Shown here piece after piece: positions 57,937 through 64,000 of a stretch of 64,000 nucleotides of DNA. The position numbers were made by a program, and so were the translations under genes. Where the stretch lies: assembly GCF_007827695.1 (NCBI RefSeq), contig NZ_VITA01000003.1, positions 62,001-126,000 on the forward strand, read 5' to 3'. The notes beneath the pieces are model-generated. The model saw nothing but the letters and a program-made list of their open reading frames with translations, was not told the DNA's origin and searched no databases. Origin of the DNA: Sinorhizobium medicae. Its GTDB lineage: Bacteria > Pseudomonadota > Alphaproteobacteria > Rhizobiales > Rhizobiaceae. Positions within the stretch are counted from its first letter, which is position 1, and every line of letters begins with the position of its first letter.

Positions 57937-58104
57937 TCAGCCGGTGAGAGCCGTTCCGATAGCCGTGAATCTGGTGGTCAGGCCGGTGCCGACGGTCGCC
58001 ATCACGGCAATGATCACGACAGAAATCAGGCCGGCGATCAGGCCGTATTCAATGGCGGTGGCGCCGGATTCATTGCGAGCAAAACGGACGAGAAGATTTT
58101 TCAT
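57937..58104 (-). CDS. flp: Flp-type major pilin
   Basis: A 55-residue prepilin: basic leader (MKNLLVRFARNESG), then the processed start ATAIEYGLIAGLIS with Glu5 and Tyr6 of mature Flp pilins, one hydrophobic helix and a short tail. The prepilin peptidase encoded at 61422-61934 should cut after the Gly. ATG at 58104 has AGGA eight bases upstream; the frame is open five codons more. The 291 bases upstream (58105-58395) hold no gene; an AT-rich TATATAAG on the minus strand at about 58202-58209 may be part of its promoter. Confidence 0.94.
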   Translation of the reverse strand: MKNLLVRFARNESGATAIEYGLIAGLISVVIIAVMATVGTGLTTRFTAIGTALTG

Positions 58105-58395
58105 GGTTCGGTCCTTCATGAGTTGGAAAAAGTGCCGAAGCCAGGTTCGGCATCACAGGGCCGGGCCGGGTTCTGCCTCGTGTCCCGCTTGCTGTGTGGC
58201 CCTTATATAGACTTTGTTAACCCTCTTGATCCATTCAGCCTGATGGCCGACCCTGCGGCGCAAATGGCTCGTCCTGTTGGTCTAGTCCGATCGCCGCACA
58301 CGCGATTTGCGGGTGCCTGGAGGTGCACACGCGGCGGCTCACGGCTACCGGATGCAATGCGCGCGCTCCCGCATCAGATTGAACGGTGAAATCGG

Positions 58396-58821
58396 TCACC
58401 CGATCGGGATGCGCCGAGACAGATTGAGGCTGATCCTGCTCTGGGCGAGACCGGGGAGGACAAAGGTGAACGGGTAACGGATCGACAGCACCCGGAAAGC
58501 TATTCCGTCCACCGTTTCCTTGCTGACGGCGATCGTGAGCAGCGTCGGATCGCCGCTGCGAAAGCTCTCGCGCACTGCGCTGTCCAGCTTGGCCTGTGCT
58601 TCGCTGTCGGAGGCGTTGTGTGCGATCTGGCCGATAAGCACGCGCCGGGCGGCGACGTCGGCGGCGTGCGACAGCTCATTGCGCACATAAAAGGCGCGGC
58701 CGAACTCGATGACGCCGATGACGAGCAGCAGCAAAGGCAGGCACACGAGCGCAAACTCCACCGCCGTTGCGCCGGATTGATTGCGCCGCAGGCTGCGAAT
58801 TCTGCCGCCCGATGCCGTCAT
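58396..58821 (-). CDS. TadE-like pseudopilin
   Basis: A 141-residue TadE-family protein: RRNQSGATAVEFALVCLPLLLLVIGVIEFG is the cleavage site and N-terminal helix (about 16-45), followed by a small periplasmic domain. Such minor pilins act in Tad pilus assembly. ATG at 58821 overlaps the stop of the CpaE-TadE fusion gene; a frame 47 codons longer is antisense noise. Confidence 0.9.
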   Translation of the reverse strand: MTASGGRIRSLRRNQSGATAVEFALVCLPLLLLVIGVIEFGRAFYVRNELSHAADVAARRVLIGQIAHNASDSEAQAKLDSAVRESFRSGDPTLLTIAVSKETVDGIAFRVLSIRYPFTFVLPGLAQSRISLNLSRRIPIG

Positions 58822-60581
58822 TGGACTTGCACCTGCATGGAGGACCCCAGGTCGAATGTCGGAAGCACCGCTGGTAAAGACATGGGGCGATAGGACTTTG
58901 ACGCCTCCAGGCGATAGTAAACGAATTGCGGCTTCGCGTTCGCGCAGGGCACCGTCCCGCATTGCGGCGCCGCTTCCGGTGCGACATCGGCATTTTCCGG
59001 GCAGGCGCAGTACCGCTTTACCTCCGGCAGGGTGGTGCTCGCCAGCCCCGGGCTTTGCGCCAGGGTGGAAACAAGAACCTTTTGAACCTGCACCGCACCG
59101 GGATCGGCCATGGCGGCCTGTGCACCGGCGCGCAGAACGTGGTCGATCGTCATCCGCTCATGGATCGCAAGGCCGATATCGGCCGTTGCGACGAGACCGA
59201 GAGCGAGCACCGGAGCGATCAGTGCAAATTCGACCGCCGAAGCACCAGCCTCGGAAGTTTTCAATTCGCCCGCCTTCTTGCGCAGGACCGATGGAGCCTT
59301 CGGCTTGCCGCGCTTGAAAACCTGCTGCAGCAAGGCCTTCATTCCTTTTACCCGGGTTCGTCTCTCCCGCGTTCCGCCAACCCGCCAGGCAAGCGAAACA
59401 ATGGCCTTCCCCGCCTTCGAATCCGGTGCCGACTCGATGACCAGCCGGCCGTTATTGGCCGCCGCGCCGAAGAGCGAGGGGTCAAAGGCAAAAGAGACGC
59501 TCTCCTCGAGTCCGACGGCCGCGAGGAAATCCTTCGGCTTGATTTCCTGAAGCTTCGGAGTCCCCACTTTGTTGAGCACGAGCCGCGGCGGCGGATCGTT
59601 CGGCCGCGCCTTCCTGAGGAAGTCGACCAAGCTCCTGGCGTTGCGCATCCCGGCCAGATCGGGCGTGGCCGTTATCACGATTTCGTCGGCCTCAAGCAGG
59701 ATCTTTCGAGTCCACTGCGTCAAGGCGTAGGGCAAGTCGACGACCACATGCCACGAACTCGAGCGCGCGACGTCGAGGAGATGGTCGACGTCCTCCTCCC
59801 GCAGATTAATGAACTTGTCGAGGTCCGTTGTTGCCGGAAGCAGGTGCAGGCGATCCGTATAGCTCACAGCCAGACGCCGCAGCAGCACGTCGTCCAGGCG
59901 GTCGGGACTCTGAAGCACATCCACCATGCCGTGCTTTGCTTCGATATCGAAGTTCAGGCCGAGAGTCCCGGACTGAAGGTCGAGATCCGCCAGGAGGACA
60001 TCGGCATCCACCCGCTTCGACATGGCATATGCAACGTTGTGTGCCAGCGTCGAGGATCCGGTTCCGCCCTTGGCACCGACAAATGCGACGATGCGCCCCA
60101 ACTTTTCCTCGGTCGAGTGACGAAAGCAGCGGTGGACCGCCGCGACGAAATCCATCGGCTCGAGCGGGGTAACGAGATAATCGCTGACACCGGCGTCCAG
60201 CAGCTTCTTGTAGAGGCCCACATCGTTGGAGCGACCGATGACGATGACTTTGGTCCCCGTGACGCACTCCATTGCGAGCGTCTCCAGCGCGGCCATCAGC
60301 CGAGCTTCGCCTTCATCGCTCTCCACGACGACGAGATTAGGCGAGGTGACGCCGCCGTAAAGCGCAGCCGCCTCTTTGATGCCTCCAGCCTTCACCGCTA
60401 CGGTAGCACGCGCCATGCGGCGGTCGATTGCCGCGGTGCCAATGGCCTCCCTCACCTCTTCCGACTGGCAGAAGACGGCGATGTCCACCTTCGGTATCGG
60501 CAGCAGTGGTGCAGCGGCCGCCGTCTGCGGAGCTTGACGGGCTTCTTCATCCAACTTTGTCATCATCGGGATTTCCGTCAT
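58818..60581 (-). CDS. cpaE: CpaE/TadZ localisation ATPase fused to a TadE-like domain
   Basis: A 587-residue single open frame. Residues about 25-145 are an atypical receiver, about 155-400 a ParA/MinD-like ATPase of the CpaE/TadZ family (FVGAKGGTGSSTLAHNVAY, LLADLDLQSGTLGLN). A basic linker (about 410-445) leads to a TadE-like pilin domain from about 450 (SEAGASAVEFALIAPVLALGLVATADIGL) with a 100-residue periplasmic tail. CpaE and TadE are normally separate. No stop or clear internal start separates them, although an internal start near MKALLQQ (about residue 423) cannot be excluded. ATG at 60581 is four bases after the cpaB stop. Confidence 0.87.
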   Translation of the reverse strand: MTEIPMMTKLDEEARQAPQTAAAAPLLPIPKVDIAVFCQSEEVREAIGTAAIDRRMARATVAVKAGGIKEAAALYGGVTSPNLVVVESDEGEARLMAALETLAMECVTGTKVIVIGRSNDVGLYKKLLDAGVSDYLVTPLEPMDFVAAVHRCFRHSTEEKLGRIVAFVGAKGGTGSSTLAHNVAYAMSKRVDADVLLADLDLQSGTLGLNFDIEAKHGMVDVLQSPDRLDDVLLRRLAVSYTDRLHLLPATTDLDKFINLREEDVDHLLDVARSSSWHVVVDLPYALTQWTRKILLEADEIVITATPDLAGMRNARSLVDFLRKARPNDPPPRLVLNKVGTPKLQEIKPKDFLAAVGLEESVSFAFDPSLFGAAANNGRLVIESAPDSKAGKAIVSLAWRVGGTRERRTRVKGMKALLQQVFKRGKPKAPSVLRKKAGELKTSEAGASAVEFALIAPVLALGLVATADIGLAIHERMTIDHVLRAGAQAAMADPGAVQVQKVLVSTLAQSPGLASTTLPEVKRYCACPENADVAPEAAPQCGTVPCANAKPQFVYYRLEASKSYRPMSLPAVLPTFDLGSSMQVQVQ

Positions 60582-60585
60582 TTGT

Positions 60586-61377
60586 TCAGCTGCCGTCGGC
60601 ACGGGAGGGAACCTCCACCATCGACATGCGTCCGCCGTTGAAAAAGCGGACCACGCCGCGTCGGGTTCCCTCGGCTTCGACGACTGAAGCTTCGTGATTG
60701 TCGCTGATCGCACGGAGTGCGAGCGAAACCGTGCCGGAGGCTTCCGCCGCCGCGACGGCTGCGATCTGTTCGGGATTCACCTCGAGCGTCGCGGTCTTGC
60801 CGATGACCGATGTTCCATCGGCCGCCTGCGAAACGGTCTGATCCACTGCAAGCACCCGAATGTTGGACAGAATCGCGCGACTGACGACCTTGCCGGCGTC
60901 GCCCGCGGCGTCGGGCCGGACGGCTGTGTGAACGACATCGACATGATCGTTCGGCAGGATGAAGCCGCCGGCCGTGCTTTCCGCCGTGACGCGAACGGCA
61001 ATCGCCCGCTTTCCCGAGGGCAACAAGCTCGAGAGGTAACCCGTACCACGTTGTGCGAGCTTGTCCTCGCGAATGGGTTCTCCCGCCACGAAATCACTCA
61101 GGGCAAGCGAACCCTTGAGCTCTGTGGTCGCATCCGCTCGGGAGCTGCGACTGATGAAGACGGGAGGAATTTCGCCTTCCCATGGTTGCCAGCGCAGGTG
61201 GTTTTCTTCGATCGCCGCGCCGCGCTTGAGCTCCGCAGCGGCGACGAGCACCTCCTGCGCCGGCGCTTCTTCAACCTCGGCCACCTCGACCGAAGGCTCG
61301 TCGCCCATGCCGAGCGCCAGCCAGGAGGCGGCTCCACCGGATGCCAGTGCGAGCAGGAGTATGACGATGCGGATCAT
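60586..61377 (-). CDS. cpaB: Tad pilus assembly protein CpaB/RcpC
   Basis: A 263-residue protein with an N-terminal membrane anchor (about 3-22), a SAF domain (about 45-110, LVAAAELKRGAAI) and the RcpC/CpaB fold after it (AIAVRVTAESTAGGFILPNDHVDV). It stabilises the outer-membrane secretin of the Tad machine. GAGG lies eight bases before the ATG. It is 44 bases after cpaA and just before cpaE. Confidence 0.92.
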   Translation of the reverse strand: MIRIVILLLALASGGAASWLALGMGDEPSVEVAEVEEAPAQEVLVAAAELKRGAAIEENHLRWQPWEGEIPPVFISRSSRADATTELKGSLALSDFVAGEPIREDKLAQRGTGYLSSLLPSGKRAIAVRVTAESTAGGFILPNDHVDVVHTAVRPDAAGDAGKVVSRAILSNIRVLAVDQTVSQAADGTSVIGKTATLEVNPEQIAAVAAAEASGTVSLALRAISDNHEASVVEAEGTRRGVVRFFNGGRMSMVEVPSRADGS

Positions 61378-61421
61378 GGATTAAACCTCGTCTTTTGCCA
61401 GTGGGAGCGTGGCGCGATCGT

Positions 61422-61934
61422 TCAAAGGAAGGCGGAGCACCAGTGGCTTTCGGGCAGCAGCAGAAGGGCAGCCGGCGCCATCGCCGCGCCATAGGGAATG
61501 CCGGTCTCGCGGTCGAGCAGACGCTTCGACCAGGCATTCTTCTTCAGGACGAGCGGCAGAGGGGCCCGCCGCAGCTGGAGAAGTCCAAGCGTCAGGGCCG
61601 CGCCGATAACCGACGTGTAGAGAACGAAAGGGAGGGCGAGGTCGGCGCCGAGCCAGAGCACGGCGACAGGCAGGAGTTTTGCGTCGCCGCCGCCGATCCA
61701 GCCGGCAGCAAAGAGCACGAAAGTGCAAGCGAGCACGACGGAGGCAACGACAATGCTCGACGTGATCGTGTCGAAAGACAGACCGACAGCGGGCGCAAGA
61801 ACGGCGAAGGCAATCACCAGGAAGACCACCAGGCGATTGGATATGGTCATCGTCGCCACGTCCCTGATGCCGGCGTAAGTCATCACTCCGGCGAAGAGGA
61901 AAAACGCAAGCCACGCTGCGGATGTCGAGATCAT
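61422..61934 (-). CDS. cpaA: Prepilin peptidase CpaA/TadV
   Basis: A 170-residue aspartyl prepilin peptidase of the short TadV type. The two catalytic Asp are in YAGIRDVATM (about 25) and in the GxGD motif IGGGDAKLLP (about 85). Several membrane helices. It should process Flp and the TadE-like pseudopilins. AGGATCG precedes the ATG. It is the first gene of the minus-strand tad unit, divergent from the TadG-like gene; the 216 bases between hold both promoters and nothing else I recognise. Confidence 0.91.
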   Translation of the reverse strand: MISTSAAWLAFFLFAGVMTYAGIRDVATMTISNRLVVFLVIAFAVLAPAVGLSFDTITSSIVVASVVLACTFVLFAAGWIGGGDAKLLPVAVLWLGADLALPFVLYTSVIGAALTLGLLQLRRAPLPLVLKKNAWSKRLLDRETGIPYGAAMAPAALLLLPESHWCSAFL

Positions 61935-62150
61935 CGTCGATCCTCATACGAAAGGGCCAAACGGCCGGTTGGAATGTCCGGGAATGTGCCTCTTGAGCTA
62001 AGGAATTTCTATTCGACCTCATGGACTAAGCGCTTTCGAGCGGGCTGTGACCCGGACTAGGCCGACTGGCTGAATCGCCGGGAAGCGCCAGGCGGGATAT
62101 AGGGTCCACCGGCAACGACATGCAAACGCCTTCGGCTTCGGGTAACGTGG

Positions 62151-63461
62151 ATGAGCAAGAGAACTGACGCTATCGATGAAGCGAGCCGTTCGTCTCGGTG
62201 GCAGAAGCCTCTGCGCCGGTTTCTGAAAGCCGAAGGCGGCGCCGTCGCCGTCATCGCCGCGGTTGCATTTCCCGTACTCGTCGGTGCAATGGGTTTGGGC
62301 GCCGAGACGGGGTACTGGTATCTGGAAAAGCGCAAGCTGCAGCATGCTGCCGACGTTTCGGCCTATGCCGCAGCGGTCCGCCATCGCGCGGGTGATCAGC
62401 AGTCCGCGCTTGAAGCCGCCGCACGCAGGGTCGCAGGCGGTTCGGGCTTTTCGCCGGGGGACCTCACCTTGTCCACGGCTTCGGCCGCTGCCGGCGGCTC
62501 GAACAATGTGACGGTCGAGCTGACCGAGACCCATCCGCGCCTGTTTTCTTCCGTCTTCGGCACCGGAACCATCACGATAAAGGCACGCGCAGTCGCCCAG
62601 GTCACAGGTGGTTCGAAGGCTTGCGTCCTCGCCCTGTCGAACTCCGCGTCGGGCGCCGTGACCGTCACCGGCTCGACGGAAGTCCAATTGTCCGGCTGCA
62701 GCGTGGTTTCCAATTCCAGCGCCTCCGACGCCTTTCTGATGAGGAACGGCAGCGCGCTCATGTCGACCGATTGCGTCTATACCGTCGGCGAAGCCGTGAC
62801 GACGACCGGTCTGACGCTCACCGGTTGCAGCAAGCCCGTCCAGCAGGTCCCGCCGACGCCGGATCCGTTTGCCTCCGTCCTCGAACCGGATCCGCTGCAG
62901 ATTCAGCAACTTCCTTGCCGTTCACTGAGTTATGTGTCGAATCTGCTCTATGTTTTCGACAGGCTTGCAAGCCCGCTGTATCCAGGCGGCGTCGAGGCGA
63001 TCAGGTTCTGCGGCGGACTCGACATCAAGGGAACGGTCAAACTGAAGCCCGGCCTTTATATCATAGACGGCGGCGAATTGACGGTGACGGCCGGGGCAAA
63101 ACTCTCCGGCGATGGCGTTACCTTTCTTTTCACCAATTCTGCAGCCGCCAACCTGCTGGGCAACGGCGACATCGATCTGTCCGCTCCGACGAGCGGTCCC
63201 TTTGCGGGCCTGTTATTCTTTTCCAGTCGGCTCAATACCGGGGTCGTCCATCAGATAACGGGCAATTCCGAATCTACCCTGGTCGGAAACCTCTACGCTC
63301 CGACGGGCCGCATCGACTTCACCGGAAACTCGACCGTTTCGGGCGGATGTACGCAGATCGTAGCCGATCAGGTCACTTTTACAGGCAATTCCAGAATGGA
63401 GACCTGCGCTTCGCCGACAGAGGAGATCCTGGTCGGTCTGTCGGTATCGCTCATAGAGTGA
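62151..63461 (+). CDS. Tad-domain (TadG-like) pilus assembly protein
   Basis: A 436-residue protein. The N-terminal Tad/TadG motif and helix is GAVAVIAAVAFPVLVGAMGLG (about 30-50), followed by the typical GYWYLEKRKLQHAADVSAYAAAV. Residues about 270-430 form a Ser/Thr/Gly-rich beta-repeat region with repeated short hydrophobic strands (LTVTAGAKLSGDGVTFLF, TGNSTVSGG, TGNSRMET). There is no von Willebrand A domain as in classical TadG. It is secreted or membrane-anchored. It is divergent from cpaA, ATG at 62151 with a weak GGGTAA site. Confidence 0.88.
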   Translation: MSKRTDAIDEASRSSRWQKPLRRFLKAEGGAVAVIAAVAFPVLVGAMGLGAETGYWYLEKRKLQHAADVSAYAAAVRHRAGDQQSALEAAARRVAGGSGFSPGDLTLSTASAAAGGSNNVTVELTETHPRLFSSVFGTGTITIKARAVAQVTGGSKACVLALSNSASGAVTVTGSTEVQLSGCSVVSNSSASDAFLMRNGSALMSTDCVYTVGEAVTTTGLTLTGCSKPVQQVPPTPDPFASVLEPDPLQIQQLPCRSLSYVSNLLYVFDRLASPLYPGGVEAIRFCGGLDIKGTVKLKPGLYIIDGGELTVTAGAKLSGDGVTFLFTNSAAANLLGNGDIDLSAPTSGPFAGLLFFSSRLNTGVVHQITGNSESTLVGNLYAPTGRIDFTGNSTVSGGCTQIVADQVTFTGNSRMETCASPTEEILVGLSVSLIE

Positions 63462-63545
63462 AAGCGGCAAGTTCTTCGTAGCTGGCTGGAACGGAAGGGA
63501 CATCGAGCCGTTCACCTCGGATGTCATCAATACAGGAGTTCTCCC

Positions 63546-64000
63546 ATGCCCAGGCGCTCAACAGGGGCTGTCTTGTTGCTGGCGATGTCAGCTCTGGTAA
63601 GTCCCGCAACAGCGGACGAGCAGAAATCTCCGGTCGTTCCCGTTCAGCAAAAAAGCGTGGGAGCCGACGGCGTGGAACGGCTTGTCGTCGACTTCGCCAA
63701 GACCGTGACGCTCCCTCGGCCGGCAAGCACAGTGATCATCGGCAACACGGGAATAGCGCAGGCAAGTCTAAGCGACGACAGAACGGTGATCCTCACGGGC
63801 AAGACGCCCGGGTCTACGAACCTGATCGTGATAGACAGGGACGGCGCCGAAGTGGCGAACCTCATTCTGGATGTCGTCGCCGGCAGCGGTCGTCTGGTGA
63901 CGGTTCATCAGGGCCTGCGGCGGGCCACCTTTACCTGCGGTAGGCGCTGCGACCCGGTTCTTCTCGTCGGTGACGACGCCGACCATTTTAACGCGACCGC
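63546..64000 (+). CDS. CpaC-like pilus assembly N-terminal-domain protein (3' end cut by right edge)
   Basis: The first 151 residues are visible; the frame is open at the edge. A signal peptide (about 1-23) is followed by a pilus-assembly N-terminal domain (about 38-112: VDFAKTVTLPRPASTVIIGN, VILTGKTPGSTNLIVID), the part that precedes the secretin channel in CpaC/RcpA. A segment with two cysteines (TFTCGRRCDPVLLVGDD) follows, which I associate with short stand-alone relatives in Rhizobiaceae rather than full CpaC. ACAGGAG precedes the ATG by seven bases. Confidence 0.85.
   Translation, partial: MPRRSTGAVLLLAMSALVSPATADEQKSPVVPVQQKSVGADGVERLVVDFAKTVTLPRPASTVIIGNTGIAQASLSDDRTVILTGKTPGSTNLIVIDRDGAEVANLILDVVAGSGRLVTVHQGLRRATFTCGRRCDPVLLVGDDADHFNAT

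Overview
The window is GC-rich DNA with tightly packed genes, ATGA/TGATG translational overlaps and many GTG or TTG starts. The gene types (LysR, GntR, IclR and GlxA regulators, solute-binding-protein ABC transporters, dgdA, pcaIJF, a Tad/Cpa pilus locus) point to an alphaproteobacterium of the order Hyphomicrobiales (Rhizobiales), most like the Rhizobiaceae (Sinorhizobium/Ensifer relatives). The content is accessory and catabolic, as on a chromid or megaplasmid. I see no rRNA, tRNA, prophage, insertion sequence, CRISPR array or replication origin.

Layout. 1-11 kb: a DadA-like oxidoreductase cut by the left edge, a LysR regulator, an Lrp regulator divergent from diaminopropionate ammonia-lyase (dpaL), and a minus-strand unit of GntR, kdgD (5-dehydro-4-deoxyglucarate dehydratase) and a five-part peptide/nickel-family ABC transporter. 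11-20.5 kb: a seven-gene minus-strand unit made of a dgdA-type dialkylglycine decarboxylase, the small subunit of a coenzyme-B12 acyl-CoA mutase, its MeaB GTPase, the mutase large subunit, an enoyl-CoA hydratase, an acyl-CoA ligase and an MFS transporter, with a divergent LysR gene. The mutase lacks the methylmalonyl-CoA residues and carries the pattern of 2-hydroxyisobutyryl-CoA mutase (Val93, Asp120, Gln211). 20.6-26.6 kb: pcaR with a recognisable operator, pcaIJ and pcaF, then a minus-strand SDR dehydrogenase and thiolase ending in a truncated livK remnant.

26.6-43 kb: an AraC regulator, a RES-Xre toxin-antitoxin pair, and a long minus-strand unit that looks built for quaternary or N-methylated amines. 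It holds an MttB-superfamily methyltransferase without pyrrolysine, a GlxA-type regulator, a DddP-like M24 enzyme, an isochorismatase-fold hydrolase, an OsmF/OpuC-type ABC importer, an enolase-superfamily enzyme and an Ldh2-family reductase. A LysR gene and a plus-strand FAD/GcvT demethylating dehydrogenase follow. 43-54 kb: a signalling block with a five-PAS GGDEF-EAL protein, a LuxR-type response regulator and a Frz/Wsp-like array (CheR with TPR-like tail, CheW, MCP, hybrid CheA, CheB with a degenerate receiver). 54.2-64 kb: a Tad (Flp) pilus locus, mostly on the minus strand, including a CpaE-TadE fusion, with a Tad-domain protein and a CpaC-like N-terminal-domain protein on the plus strand at the right edge.

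How the parts may work together (inference). The 11-20 kb unit would import and CoA-activate an acid with a fully substituted alpha carbon and rearrange it with B12 to a 3-hydroxyacyl-CoA. The SDR and thiolase at 24.5-26.5 kb could then finish degradation, while DgdA would handle the matching alpha,alpha-dialkyl amino acid. The 28-43 kb unit would import a betaine, remove methyl groups and process a proline-like product.
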